A stretch of 64,000 nucleotides of DNA from Sphingobacterium cellulitidis (GTDB taxonomy: Bacteria > Bacteroidota > Bacteroidia > Sphingobacteriales > Sphingobacteriaceae). The stretch is taken from NCBI GenBank assembly GCA_002245855.1, contig NOUX01000004.1, forward strand, positions 372,001 through 436,000, given 5' to 3'. Made by a program: the position numbers and the translations under genes. Below, piece after piece: positions 50,252 through 59,949 of the stretch (positions are counted from its first letter, which is position 1; every line of letters begins with the position of its first letter). The notes under the pieces are model-generated. The model saw only the letters and a program-made list of their open reading frames with translations, searched no databases and was not told the DNA's origin.

Positions 50252-50282
50252 AAGCCATTTTGATGTTCAGAATGGCTTTTTT
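50252..50282 (+). terminator. Terminator after esterase
   Basis: AAGCCATTTTGA (50252-50263), TGT loop, TCAGAATGGCTT (50267-50278), then T-tract. It stands before the TonB receptor gene and overlaps its proposed promoter. Confidence 0.85.
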
Positions 50283-50289
50283 AATTTTG
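50259..50289 (+). promoter_or_regulatory. TonB receptor promoter overlapping terminator
   Basis: TTTG (50259-50262), 19 bp, TAATTTTG (50282-50289). The start site would be close to the ATG at 50293, so the mRNA would be nearly leaderless, or the real start is a few codons later. Confidence 0.4.
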
Positions 50290-50292
50290 ACC

Positions 50293-52647
50293 ATGATTTT
50301 TAACCTAAGGCGCGTAAAGTCGCAATTCCAATTCTTGAGTATCAGCTTGCTGATGCTGCTCATTTTTATGTTCAATTTTGCTTTAGGTCAAGAGAAACTG
50401 ACGCTAAGTGGCTATGTGAAGGATGCTAATACTGGGGAAAATTTAATCGCCGCGGTAATTCGGGTTTCCGATTTAAACCTGAGTACTTATTCCAATAATT
50501 ATGGATTCTATTCCATTTCAATTCCTGCGGGGACACATGAAGTTGAATTGTCCTTTGTTGGCTATGCGAATAAACTGGAGACCATTCAAATTTCTGCGGA
50601 TCAGCGCCATAATTTTGAATTAACACCGAATTCCAGTGTGATAGAGGAAGTTGTAGTGACTGGCAAGAAAGAGGAGGATCATGTCACCTCTGCCCAGATG
50701 GGTAATCTGAAGTTCACCATGGAAGAATTAAAGAATATCCCTGTATTATTTGGGGAGAAGGATCTATTGAAGTCCATACAGTTATTGCCGGGAGTTTCCT
50801 CAGGAGGTGAAGGAAGTGCTAATTTTTATGTTCGCGGGGGTGGTGGTGACCAGAATTTAATTCTATTGGATGAAGCTACAGTATATAATGCTTCCCATCT
50901 TATGGGCTTTTTCTCGACTTTCAATTCAGACGCAATAAAAGATGCCAATTTGTACAAAGGCGGGATTCCGGCACAGTATGGCGGTCGAATTTCTTCGGTA
51001 ATGGACATCAGTATGCTGGATGGAAATAGTAAAAAGTTCAGTGCTGAAGGTGGAGTAGGATTGATTGCTTCCCGTTTGAAGTTGGAAGGCCCCATTGTTA
51101 AAGATAAGAGTTCCTTTATGCTGAGTGCAAGAAGAACCTATGCCGATTTATTCTTGAAATTATCCAAAGACCATAAAACCAAAAACAGTAAATTATATTT
51201 CTACGATCTGAATGCAAAAATGAATTATAAGCTGAATGATCGCAATACCTTGTATTTATCGGGCTATTTTGGGAAGGATGATTTAGGATATAGTGATTTA
51301 TTCGGGTTTGATTGGGGGAATTCTACCGCTACGGTGCGTTGGAATTCCATTCTGAATTCCCAATTATTTAGTAATACCTCCTTAATTTATAGCGACTTTT
51401 CCTATGACGTTAATGTAAACAGTGATGAATCTAAGTTCTCCATTGCGTCTAAAATCCGGAATTTAAATTTCAAACAGGACTTCTCCTATTATTCGGACGA
51501 CAATAATGCCTTGAAGTTTGGAGTGAATGTTTTGCATCAACAAATTCGTCCGGCGAGTATTGAAGCCAGAGAAGGTTCAGATGTGAATTCTATTGAAATT
51601 GAGAGAAGACAAGGGATTGAAGCTTCCGCCTACGTATCGCACGAATGGAAACCTTTTGAGAAGTTAAATTTGATTTATGGATTACGATTAAGTGATTTCA
51701 TGGTGATGGGTCCTGGGACATTTTACGAATTTGATGAAGAGGGCGAGCCCACTTCGGAATCCTATTTTGGGGAGGTCATTGCGAAACATTATTTAAATTT
51801 TGAACCGCGTTTATCCTTATCCTATGCTTTGAACAGCAATCATAGTATCAAGGCTAGTTTTAATAGAATGGCTCAAAACCTGCATCAGTTGACTAATACT
51901 ACGGCGAGTTTACCAACTGACCAATATATTGTTAGTAGTTTAAATGTAAAGCCTCAGATTGCAAATCAAGGAGCTCTAGGTTATTTCCGCACCTTCCAAG
52001 GGAATGTTTATGAGTTTTCGGTAGAAGCTTATTATAAAACCATGGAAAATCAGATTGATTTCAGAAATGGAGCCGATCTACAAGCGAATAAATTTATGGA
52101 AGGCGACTTATTGTATGGTATTGGCAAATCCTATGGTACGGAATTCCTTATGCGTAAAAATAAAGGGCGATTGACAGGATGGGTTGGATATACCCTGGCT
52201 AAGAGTGAACGCCAATTTGATGAAATCAATGATGGCAATTGGTTTAATGCACGACAAGATAGAACCCACGATGTTTCAGTAGTTGGAATTTTCCAATTGA
52301 GCAAACGCTGGACAGTTGGTGCCACCTTTGTTTATTATACAGGTAACGCCATTACTTTTCCAAGTGGAAAGTATCAGGTGGATGGTCGGACCATGTTCTA
52401 TTATTCCGAAAGGAATGGCTATAGAATGCCAGATTATCATCGTTTAGATTTATCGGCAACGTATGAAACGCGTAGGGATAAGAAGTTTAATTCGAGTTGG
52501 ACCATCGGTGTATATAATGCCTATAACCGCAAGAATGCCTATATGATTGATTTTAGAGAGAGTGAACAAAATCCAAATATTACAGAGGCCTATAGAATTG
52601 CCTTATTTGGCGCAATTCCATCTGTGACCTGGAATTTTAAATTTTAA
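50293..52647 (+). CDS. TonB-dependent receptor with CarboxypepD_reg N domain
   Basis: An outer-membrane TonB-dependent transporter, 784 residues from the ATG at 50293; earlier in-frame Met codons fall in the terminator. Signal/anchor 'LSISLLMLLIFMFNFALGQ', a carboxypeptidase-regulatory-like domain ('LSGYVKDANTGENLIAAVI'), plug ('EEVVVTGKKEE', 'LLPGVSSGGEGSANFYVRGGGGDQN'), then a barrel ending 'IPSVTWNFKF'. Followed 5 bp later by a DUF4249 lipoprotein, the usual pair. Substrate unknown. Confidence 0.88.
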   Translation: MIFNLRRVKSQFQFLSISLLMLLIFMFNFALGQEKLTLSGYVKDANTGENLIAAVIRVSDLNLSTYSNNYGFYSISIPAGTHEVELSFVGYANKLETIQISADQRHNFELTPNSSVIEEVVVTGKKEEDHVTSAQMGNLKFTMEELKNIPVLFGEKDLLKSIQLLPGVSSGGEGSANFYVRGGGGDQNLILLDEATVYNASHLMGFFSTFNSDAIKDANLYKGGIPAQYGGRISSVMDISMLDGNSKKFSAEGGVGLIASRLKLEGPIVKDKSSFMLSARRTYADLFLKLSKDHKTKNSKLYFYDLNAKMNYKLNDRNTLYLSGYFGKDDLGYSDLFGFDWGNSTATVRWNSILNSQLFSNTSLIYSDFSYDVNVNSDESKFSIASKIRNLNFKQDFSYYSDDNNALKFGVNVLHQQIRPASIEAREGSDVNSIEIERRQGIEASAYVSHEWKPFEKLNLIYGLRLSDFMVMGPGTFYEFDEEGEPTSESYFGEVIAKHYLNFEPRLSLSYALNSNHSIKASFNRMAQNLHQLTNTTASLPTDQYIVSSLNVKPQIANQGALGYFRTFQGNVYEFSVEAYYKTMENQIDFRNGADLQANKFMEGDLLYGIGKSYGTEFLMRKNKGRLTGWVGYTLAKSERQFDEINDGNWFNARQDRTHDVSVVGIFQLSKRWTVGATFVYYTGNAITFPSGKYQVDGRTMFYYSERNGYRMPDYHRLDLSATYETRRDKKFNSSWTIGVYNAYNRKNAYMIDFRESEQNPNITEAYRIALFGAIPSVTWNFKF

Positions 52648-52651
52648 GAAG

Positions 52652-53455
52652 ATGCAGAAGAGATTAACATATCATTTCCTAATATTTTCATTTTTACTGT
52701 TGTTTAGCAGTTGTGAAGATTTAATTGATGTCGACCTGAATAAGACTGATCCAAGGATTGTCATTGTTGCAGACATTAATAATGAAGAGAAGATTCATGA
52801 GATTCTGGTAAGTAGGACTGTTGATTTTGATGAACCTATACCTTACGAGCCGATCTTGAATGCGACGGTTTATATTCAATCCAAAAGTGGTAGAACTTAT
52901 TATTTTAATGCAGCAGGAGAGGGTAAATATCGCAATAGCAGTATTGCCTTGGCTGCAGGGGAAACTTATACCTTGGTGGTGATGGTCGATGACGAAGAAT
53001 ATAAATCAACGACTACGATGCTACCATTTATAGATGTTGAATCCATTGGAGTCAACCAAGAGACTTTGTTGAATGAAACCTATTACTTTATCAATCTTAA
53101 ATTTTTTGATCCTACTGGGCAAGCGAATTACTATCGATATAGCATTTCCAGAAATGGAGAACCGTTCAAGTCAAATGCTGTCTTCTCGGATAAATTTAAT
53201 GATGGGAATGAGGTAACGCATCAATTAGGTCGGGAGTATGGCAATGAAATCAAACCTGGAGATCAATTATTGATTCGTCGCTTTATTATCAGTAAGGATT
53301 CCTACAACTATTGGTCTGAATATATGTCCACCAATCCGGGTAGTGCTGCACCAGGGAATCCAACCTCAAATATCGATAATGGGGCAATGGGGTACTTTAG
53401 TGTTAGCAGTGCACGTGATTACACGGTAGAAATTGCTAAACCATCAGACGAATAA
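52652..53455 (+). CDS. DUF4249 lipoprotein
   Basis: A 267-residue lipoprotein (lipobox L-F-S-S-C21) of the DUF4249 family, which accompanies TonB receptors in Bacteroidota as a surface partner. Motifs 'DPRIVIVADINNEEKIHEILVSRT', 'PYEPILNATVYIQSKSGRTYYF', 'ISKDSYNYWSEYMSTNPGS'. Overlaps the convergent deacetylase gene by 12 nt. Confidence 0.85.
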   Translation: MQKRLTYHFLIFSFLLLFSSCEDLIDVDLNKTDPRIVIVADINNEEKIHEILVSRTVDFDEPIPYEPILNATVYIQSKSGRTYYFNAAGEGKYRNSSIALAAGETYTLVVMVDDEEYKSTTTMLPFIDVESIGVNQETLLNETYYFINLKFFDPTGQANYYRYSISRNGEPFKSNAVFSDKFNDGNEVTHQLGREYGNEIKPGDQLLIRRFIISKDSYNYWSEYMSTNPGSAAPGNPTSNIDNGAMGYFSVSSARDYTVEIAKPSDE

Positions 53456-54058
53456 GGTCTTGAATTGAAAGCCTTTTTGTAAAAGGTAATCTATACTTCG
53501 GGGTAGGGCGAATTGAACATTGTCAATGGCTTTAATATTGTCGTGGAATACGATGATACTTCCATTTCTGCTGTAGTTGATGCAATTCTTGTAACACTGT
53601 TCGGGGCTAATGTTTTTGTCATAATCGCCCGTTAATACGTCCCACATGATTATTTGGTAATCTTTTGCCAACTTCTTCATTTGAGATTTGGAAGCTCGAC
53701 CGTAAGGAGGGCGGAATAAATTGGATTGGATTAATTTATTGGACTTTTCAATATTCTCAAAATACTTTTGATCATTCGTTGCCCAACCTTTTAAATGGTT
53801 GTAGGTATGGTTTCCTACGGCATGGCCTTCGTCTAATATCCGTTGAAAAATTTCAGGGTATTTGCTTACATTTTCTCCCACACAGAAGAAAGTCGCTTTC
53901 ACCTTTTTTTCCTTCAGACAATCCAATATCCATGGCGTTATTTCGGGGATAGGACCATCGTCAAATGTTAAGTAAATATTATTTATATCTTTTTCTTTTC
54001 GCCAAATCGCCTGTGGATAAACGTAATTGAGGATAAAGAAAGGGCGGACAAAATGCAT
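53444..54058 (-). CDS. Polysaccharide deacetylase (NodB domain)
   Basis: A 204-residue deacetylase of the CE4 family. 'YLTFDDGPIPEITPWIL' (catalytic Asp-Asp), 'HAVGNHTYNHLKGW' (metal His pair), 'FRPPYGRASKSQM' and 'IVFHDNIKA' (catalytic His). Removes acetyl groups from peptidoglycan or surface glycans. No clear signal peptide; the first 15 residues are hydrophobic and may anchor it. Substrate not determined. Confidence 0.9.
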   Translation of the reverse strand: MHFVRPFFILNYVYPQAIWRKEKDINNIYLTFDDGPIPEITPWILDCLKEKKVKATFFCVGENVSKYPEIFQRILDEGHAVGNHTYNHLKGWATNDQKYFENIEKSNKLIQSNLFRPPYGRASKSQMKKLAKDYQIIMWDVLTGDYDKNISPEQCYKNCINYSRNGSIIVFHDNIKAIDNVQFALPRSIDYLLQKGFQFKTLFV

Positions 54059-54129
54059 ATTGTATCAATCAGATATTTTTACAAATTTAATCAAAGTTTA
54101 GGTATGAAAAGAGTATTTAATCTTTGTTA

Positions 54130-55026
54130 ATGAATAAGCTGGTCCAATACTTTCAATTAAATCGGAAGGAGCAAAGAGGCTATTTCTTTCTGATATGGAT
54201 TGTTTTCCTACTCCTTTTAGGTCATATTTTTTTGCCCGTTTTTTATCCTCCAGAAGAAATCAATATCCTTATCCAACATTTTCCTGAGGAAATCCTTTCC
54301 AAAGGCAAAGCTTCAGAAAGCATAAAACCAGTAAAAAATAAACTCCAAAAAACAGTAAGCCTTTTTCCTTTTAATCCAAATACCTTGAATAAAGCAGGCT
54401 GGGAAAAATTAGGTCTTAGTGATAAGCAAGCCCAGGTCATTATTAATTATAGAAACAAAGGTGGCAAGTTTTTTAAAAAGGAAGATTTAAGGAAAATATA
54501 TTCATTGGATAGTATGAAAATTCAGGAACTGTTGCCCTATGTAATTATTTCCAAGACGGAGGAGAGATCTTCTTTTACAAATATTAAATATCCCAAGGAA
54601 AAGAATTTCAGGTTTAAAAAAGCGCCCGAAATTATAGAGTTGAATAGTTCAGATAGTAGTGGTTTTATCAGTTTGAATGGAATTGGTCCGGTCTATTCCA
54701 AAAGGATTATCAAGTTTCGGGAGGCATTGGGAGGTTTTGTAAGACTAGAACAGATTTCCGAAGTGTATGGCATCCCTGCGGAAACTTATGTCGCCATTTT
54801 GCCTTACTTAAAATTAGATTTGAGCCTGGTTAAGAAAATAGATATCAATTCGGTCAATGTTAATGATTTAGGAAAACATCCTTATATAAAATATAAGCGA
54901 GCAAGAACAATTATCAATTATAGGGATCAACACGGTGCGTTTAAAAGTCTTTCAGATCTGAGAAATATTCATTCTTTAGATGAGGAATTTTTTAGTAAAA
55001 TTGAACTTTATTTGGAATTTAGATAA
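54130..55026 (+). CDS. ComEA-like helix-hairpin-helix protein
   Basis: A 298-residue membrane-anchored protein. One membrane helix near residue 20-38 ('YFFLIWIVFLLLLGHIFLPVFY'), then three helix-hairpin-helix motifs: 'WEKLGLSDKQAQVIINYRNKGGKF', 'FISLNGIGPVYSKRIIKFREALGGF', 'YKRARTIINYRDQHGAFKSL'. ComEA relatives bind double-stranded DNA for uptake; here three copies and a non-Com setting make this tentative. Start at 54130 (ATG), not the TTG at 54124. Confidence 0.75.
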   Translation: MNKLVQYFQLNRKEQRGYFFLIWIVFLLLLGHIFLPVFYPPEEINILIQHFPEEILSKGKASESIKPVKNKLQKTVSLFPFNPNTLNKAGWEKLGLSDKQAQVIINYRNKGGKFFKKEDLRKIYSLDSMKIQELLPYVIISKTEERSSFTNIKYPKEKNFRFKKAPEIIELNSSDSSGFISLNGIGPVYSKRIIKFREALGGFVRLEQISEVYGIPAETYVAILPYLKLDLSLVKKIDINSVNVNDLGKHPYIKYKRARTIINYRDQHGAFKSLSDLRNIHSLDEEFFSKIELYLEFR

Positions 55027-55031
55027 CATCT

Positions 55032-55562
55032 ATGATTGAAGAGCAGCTGAAAGCATATATACGGGATATTCCTGATTTTCCGCAACCAGGAATTGTATTT
55101 AAGGACATCACACCTTTACTTCAACAACCGGAATTGGTGAAGTTGGCGGTAAAGGAATTTGTTCGAAAATTAGAGGGGATAGAGATCGATGTGATTGCTG
55201 GAATAGAAAGCCGGGGGTTTTTGTTTGGTTTTTTATTGGCTCAGGAGTTGAATAAACCATTTGTTCCGATTCGCAAGCAGGGGAAATTACCCTTCCATAC
55301 GATATCAGAATCCTATAAATTGGAATACGGGCAGGCTACCATTGAAATGCATGAAGATGCTATCCAAGCTGGAACGAAGGTATTGATGCATGATGATCTA
55401 TTGGCTACAGGCGGAACCGTTGTAGCTGCCAGTAAATTAGTAGAAAAATTAGGTGGAGCAATTACAGGTTACTCTTTTGTGATTAGTCTGGATTTTCTGC
55501 AAAGTGCAGGAAGGTTAACCCGATTTAGTGAACGTATTATTTCATTAGTGCACTATAACTAA
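55032..55562 (+). CDS. apt: Adenine phosphoribosyltransferase
   Basis: A 176-residue purine salvage enzyme turning adenine and PRPP into AMP. 'IPDFPQPGIVFKDITPLL', 'IAGIESRGFLFG', 'PIRKQGKLPF', and the PRPP loop 'VLMHDDLLATGGTV'. Normal length. Follows the HhH gene by 5 bp. Confidence 0.97.
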   Translation: MIEEQLKAYIRDIPDFPQPGIVFKDITPLLQQPELVKLAVKEFVRKLEGIEIDVIAGIESRGFLFGFLLAQELNKPFVPIRKQGKLPFHTISESYKLEYGQATIEMHEDAIQAGTKVLMHDDLLATGGTVVAASKLVEKLGGAITGYSFVISLDFLQSAGRLTRFSERIISLVHYN

Positions 55563-55568
55563 AAAATA

Positions 55569-55597
55569 AATTGAGGGTTATGCCCTCAATTATTATT
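55569..55597. terminator. Bidirectional terminator
   Basis: AATTGAGGG (55569-55577), TTATG loop, CCCTCAATT (55583-55591), T-rich. Between apt and a convergent lipoprotein gene. Confidence 0.8.
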
Positions 55598-55598
55598 T

Positions 55599-56159
55599 TT
55601 AGAATTCACCTTGAACTTTATAATAATTATCCCCCATAACCTTGACTTGCTGATTCTTTTCTACTAAATAGAATCCATTTTTTTCATAAGCCAAGAATTC
55701 AGAGGTTTTATATAAGGTGTTTTTAACCTGTTTTTCGACTGAGATCATGTGTGGATTTCCTTGAGCATCCAATTTGATGCGGACGCAAGACAAATCCAAT
55801 TCTGGATTGGTAAAACTATATTGAATCAAGCTGTCCGTACGGTCAACTTTCACAAAACCTGCATAAGCTGGTTTGTTTAAGTCTATAGCCTGAAAACTGG
55901 ATAGTTCCACTGCCCAATCTTTAATTTTAAGCTTCTTCGTTTCTTCCTGATCATCTTTTTTTACCGTTTTATTGATTTCGGGATTTACAGATGCCAAGGA
56001 ATCAATTTCCCTTTGGAAAAAAGCCGGGATGTCGAAGAATTTCTCCTGATTAATAGCTGCTTGTTCCGATTTCTTGGAAGGGTTACAAGCATAAAAAGCA
56101 GCAGTAATGATTACTGCTGCTAATATTTTGAATAACTTATGATTAATATGCAAGGACAT
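55599..56159 (-). CDS. Lipoprotein, 186 aa
   Basis: Signal and lipobox 'AFYAC' (C25). Mature part acidic; 'DWAVELSSFQAIDLNKPAYAGFVKVDRTDSL' suggests a beta domain. Not recognised. Overlaps the gpmI stop by 17 nt, so probably translated with it. Confidence 0.65.
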   Translation of the reverse strand: MSLHINHKLFKILAAVIITAAFYACNPSKKSEQAAINQEKFFDIPAFFQREIDSLASVNPEINKTVKKDDQEETKKLKIKDWAVELSSFQAIDLNKPAYAGFVKVDRTDSLIQYSFTNPELDLSCVRIKLDAQGNPHMISVEKQVKNTLYKTSEFLAYEKNGFYLVEKNQQVKVMGDNYYKVQGEF

Positions 56160-57678
56160 TACCAGTCATTTCAGTTGGGATAGGAAGATTAAGTAGTTGC
56201 AGAACTGTTGGTGCTACATCACCTAATTTACCATCTTTGATATTTTTATATTGGTTATCAATCAATATGCACGGAACCAAATTGGTTGTATGTGCTGTAT
56301 TCACTGAACCATCCTCATTGATCATGAACTCAGAGTTACCATGGTCAGCCAGGATAATAAAGGAGTAACCTGCATTGATACCCGTTTCAACAACACGCTT
56401 GGTGCAGTTATCTACGGTTTCAACAGCTTTAACTACTGCCTCAAATACACCTGTGTGACCAACCATATCCGGGTTTGCAAAATTCAAACAGATAAAGTCA
56501 GGTCCATTTTCTACCATATCCTTACAAATAGAATCTGCAATGGTATTGGCACTCATTTCAGGTTGCAAGTCATAGGTCGCAACTTTCGGAGAAGGGATCA
56601 ATAATCTTCTTTCACCTTCAAATTGTTCCTCGCGACCACCTGAAAAGAAGAATGTTACGTGTGGATATTTCTCAGTTTCAGCGATTCTGACTTGAGTTTT
56701 ATGCTGTAATGCAAGGGTTTCACCCAGGGTTTGAGTTAAATTATCTTTTTGGAAGATGACCTTTACATCTTTGAAAGTATCATCGTAAGAGGTCATGGTC
56801 ACATAGTAAAGATTTAACGGATGCATATCATATTCTGGAAATGCTTGTTGAGTTAAAGCTACTGTAATTTCACGACCACGGTCTGTACGGAAGTTATAAC
56901 AGATCACCACATCACCTTCATGGATAGTTGCTTTAGGCGAACCTTGGGCATCTACCATCACGATTGGTTTCAAGAATTCATCTGTAATCCCTTCTTTATA
57001 AGAAGTTTCAATAGAATTTACAAGGTCAGTTGAAGGTGTTCCTAAGCCTTTGATTAAAAGATTATAAGCCTGTTTTACACGTTCCCAACGGTTATCACGG
57101 TCCATGGCGTAATATCTACCGATAGCAGATGCGATGGTGCCGACAGAATTTTTCAAGTGATTATCGAGATCTTTCACATAACCAACACCGCCGTTAGGGT
57201 CGGTATCACGGCCATCCAAGAAAGCATGGATAAATACTTGTTCATTTGTAAGGTTTGCATCTTTAGCGGCATCGGTTAAAGCCTTTAGATGTTCGATATG
57301 GGCATGCACACCACCATCGGATAGCAAACCAATAAAATGTACCTTTTTATGATTAGATTTTGCATATTCAAATGCAGCCTGAATAGTAGGGTCAACTTTG
57401 AATACACCTTCTTGAGCAGCTTTATTGATACGGCCTAATTCCTGGTATACGATTCTTCCGGCCCCAAGGTTCATGTGGCCAACTTCAGAATTTCCCATTT
57501 GGCCAGCAGGTAGACCTACGGCTTCGCCAGATGCTTCAAGTTTGGAGTTAGGGTAGGTTGCAAGCAAGTAGTCTAAAAAAGGAGTGTTAGCGGCTATTAC
57601 AGCGTTTGAATTATCATTTTTTCCGTAGCCTAATCCATCCAGAATTAGTAGTGCTACTTTTTTATTTTCAGAACTCAT
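56143..57678 (-). CDS. gpmI: 2,3-bisphosphoglycerate-independent phosphoglycerate mutase
   Basis: A 511-residue glycolytic enzyme; start MSSENKKVALLILDGLGYG (57678), as the longer frame has no conserved residues. Alkaline-phosphatase fold: 'LLILDGLGYGKND' (metal Asp), nucleophile Ser in 'GNSEVGHMNLGAGR', 'ILADHGNSE' and 'TAHTTNLVP' metal ligands. Mn-dependent, converts 3- and 2-phosphoglycerate. Confidence 0.97.
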   Translation of the reverse strand: MSSENKKVALLILDGLGYGKNDNSNAVIAANTPFLDYLLATYPNSKLEASGEAVGLPAGQMGNSEVGHMNLGAGRIVYQELGRINKAAQEGVFKVDPTIQAAFEYAKSNHKKVHFIGLLSDGGVHAHIEHLKALTDAAKDANLTNEQVFIHAFLDGRDTDPNGGVGYVKDLDNHLKNSVGTIASAIGRYYAMDRDNRWERVKQAYNLLIKGLGTPSTDLVNSIETSYKEGITDEFLKPIVMVDAQGSPKATIHEGDVVICYNFRTDRGREITVALTQQAFPEYDMHPLNLYYVTMTSYDDTFKDVKVIFQKDNLTQTLGETLALQHKTQVRIAETEKYPHVTFFFSGGREEQFEGERRLLIPSPKVATYDLQPEMSANTIADSICKDMVENGPDFICLNFANPDMVGHTGVFEAVVKAVETVDNCTKRVVETGINAGYSFIILADHGNSEFMINEDGSVNTAHTTNLVPCILIDNQYKNIKDGKLGDVAPTVLQLLNLPIPTEMTGNVLAY

Positions 57679-57900
57679 TACACAAATATACTTATTATTC
57701 ATAAAAATGCTAAAAGGAGGAACCTGTAAGGGCGATATAATATTTGTATTGGTTTTGCTGAATGCAACAGGGATTGGCATAATTTTCGCTAAAACATTAT
57801 TGAAAAATGAATTTAATGTTAAGTGGCAGTAGATTTTGTGTACTGCGCTGATGACTCCAAGTCAATTATGATTGCGACAATTAAAGGTATAGGTATAAGG

Positions 57901-58281
57901 ATGAGGCTTATTGCGGTAGCAATGACGCTTTTGCCATTGCTAATATTCTCTAGTTTCCAGTCGGATGTTTCCCTTGAATTATTAGGTGCATTAAAAGCGA
58001 ATAACGCGAAGAACATTGCTAACTTTTTTGGACAGAATGTATCCTTATCGATAAAAAACGATTCTGGTTATTATTCTAAGTTTCAAGCCGAAGTTATATT
58101 GAGTGATTTTTTCAGGCTCACTAAGACAAGCGAGGCCAAGCAAGTTCAACGGACCAATCGTAACAACAATAGTTTTTATATTGTTTATCAAATCAAGACC
58201 AATCAAGGTTCTTATCGTGTTTTTGTGAAGTTTGTGCAATCGGGATCCGATGCGCAAATCAACGAGCTAAGAATAGAATAA
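57901..58281 (+). CDS. DUF4783 protein
   Basis: Start at MRLIAVAMT (57901; 57868 possible) gives a signal peptide; mature domain about 100 residues, DUF4783-like ('LLGALKANNAKNIANFFGQNVSLSI', 'FYIVYQIKTNQGSYRVFVKF'). Usually upstream of nadC in this class, as here (72-bp gap). Function unknown. Confidence 0.75.
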   Translation: MRLIAVAMTLLPLLIFSSFQSDVSLELLGALKANNAKNIANFFGQNVSLSIKNDSGYYSKFQAEVILSDFFRLTKTSEAKQVQRTNRNNNSFYIVYQIKTNQGSYRVFVKFVQSGSDAQINELRIE

Positions 58282-58353
58282 ACTACAGTTTTTCGAATTT
58301 AAGTTTCCAAATAAATATATTTTTATTCATCTTCGCTTAATTTTAAATGGTAA

Positions 58354-59211
58354 ATGGAGAGAGAATTCAAAGATAAACTAGTACATTTTGTTCAAGAGGC
58401 CCTTTTAGAAGATGTAGGTTCAGGCGATTACACCTCATTATCTACGATAAAAGAAGATCAATTAGGGGAGGCTCAATTATTGGTCAAGGAGGATGGGGTT
58501 CTTGCTGGAGTAGAAGTTGCCAAAGAAATATTTTCCCAAATAGATCCTGAATTAGAATTTAACCCACTTATTTCTGATGGGAGTCATGTCCACTATGGAG
58601 ACATTGCTTTCAAGATAAAAGGAAGTATCCATACAATCCTGAAAGGAGAGCGTTTGGTATTAAATATCATGCAGCGGATGTCTGGTATTACTACGCAAAC
58701 TTCAAAGTATGTTCAGGCGATTTCTGGAACCGGAGCGAAGGTTTTAGATACGCGTAAGACCACGCCTTTGTTAAGATTTTTGGAGAAGAAAGCAGTAGAG
58801 ATTGGTGGTGGTTCAAATCATCGATTTGGGCTTTATGATATGATTTTGATCAAGGATAATCATGTTGATTATGCTGGAGGGATCTCTGCAGCGGTGAATG
58901 CTGCTTTTGATTATAAGAAACAAAACCAATTAGATATTGCGATTGAGGTTGAGGTTAGAAATTTTAAAGAGTTAAACGAAGTTTTAAGTTTAGAGGCGGT
59001 TGATCGTGTGATGTTTGATAATTTTAGTCCTGCGGAAGTGAAAGAAGCGGTAGAATTAGTTGGGGATCGGTTAGTGACGGAAGCTTCGGGCGGAATTACT
59101 TTAGACAGCATAGCGGCTTATGCACAGGCAGGGGTAGATTATATTTCTGTAGGTGCATTGACCCACTCGGTTAAAAGCCTGGATTTAAGCTTAAAAGCAA
59201 AACTTATTTAG
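58354..59211 (+). CDS. nadC: Nicotinate-nucleotide pyrophosphorylase (carboxylating)
   Basis: A 285-residue NAD-synthesis enzyme joining quinolinate and PRPP. 'ALLEDVGSGDYTSL', 'RLVLNIMQRMSGITTQT', 'LDTRKTTPLLRFLEKKAVEIGGGSNHR', 'DMILIKDNHVDYAGG' and 'DRVMFDNFSP' are family landmarks. Followed by plsY after 13 bp. Confidence 0.97.
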   Translation: MEREFKDKLVHFVQEALLEDVGSGDYTSLSTIKEDQLGEAQLLVKEDGVLAGVEVAKEIFSQIDPELEFNPLISDGSHVHYGDIAFKIKGSIHTILKGERLVLNIMQRMSGITTQTSKYVQAISGTGAKVLDTRKTTPLLRFLEKKAVEIGGGSNHRFGLYDMILIKDNHVDYAGGISAAVNAAFDYKKQNQLDIAIEVEVRNFKELNEVLSLEAVDRVMFDNFSPAEVKEAVELVGDRLVTEASGGITLDSIAAYAQAGVDYISVGALTHSVKSLDLSLKAKLI

Positions 59212-59224
59212 TAAATTGCTGTAA

Positions 59225-59875
59225 ATGATATCAATATACCTTGTTGGAATTGTCATATTAGCATATCTTTTCGGTTCAATCCCTACAGCAGTATGGTTTG
59301 GACAGGCATTTTATGGAGTTGATGTTCGTGAGTATGGGAGTGGAAATGCTGGTGCCACAAATACCTTTCGTGTATTAGGAAAGAAGGCGGGCTCTGTGGT
59401 TATGTTTGTCGATATCTTAAAGGGATGGACAGCGACCAATTTGCCGTATCTTCTAGATAGTAGTATCGTTGGAAATCATGATGCGCCACAATTTGTGAAT
59501 GTGCAATTGGCTTTAGGTGTGATTGCGGTATTAGGACATTTGTTTCCGATTTTTGCAGGCTTTAGAGGTGGTAAGGGTGTTGCAACCTTATTTGGAATGG
59601 TACTTGCCATTCACTGGCCGGCAGCCCTAGTGTGCGTGTCGGTATTCCTGTTAGTATTATTAATTACGCATTATGTTTCTTTAAGCTCCATTATGGCAGG
59701 TTTTGCTTTTCCATTTAGTGTAGCTTTTATATTTAAGACCACAGTTCCTTCTATTCTCTTATATGGAATTGCAATTTGTGCCTTAATCCTGGTTACCCAT
59801 CAAAAAAATATTGAGCGTTTACTGAAGGGGAAGGAATCTAAGATATATTTATTCAAGAAAAAAAATCAAGATTAA
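59225..59875 (+). CDS. plsY: Acyl-phosphate:glycerol-3-phosphate acyltransferase
   Basis: A 216-residue membrane enzyme that begins phospholipid synthesis. Five hydrophobic segments and the signatures 'YGSGNAGATNTFRVLGKKAG' and 'HLFPIFAGFRGGKGVATL'. Operon partner of nadC. Confidence 0.95.
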   Translation: MISIYLVGIVILAYLFGSIPTAVWFGQAFYGVDVREYGSGNAGATNTFRVLGKKAGSVVMFVDILKGWTATNLPYLLDSSIVGNHDAPQFVNVQLALGVIAVLGHLFPIFAGFRGGKGVATLFGMVLAIHWPAALVCVSVFLLVLLITHYVSLSSIMAGFAFPFSVAFIFKTTVPSILLYGIAICALILVTHQKNIERLLKGKESKIYLFKKKNQD

Positions 59876-59949
59876 ACTTTTGGGTACAAGTTTTGTTTAA
59901 TACTTCTAGATAATAGTATTGTATTAGATAAACTAAATCAAGAACACTT

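Noticed and set aside
50212..50292. Upstream start for the TonB receptor
   Set aside because: Lies in and before a strong terminator hairpin; extension has no signal-peptide character.
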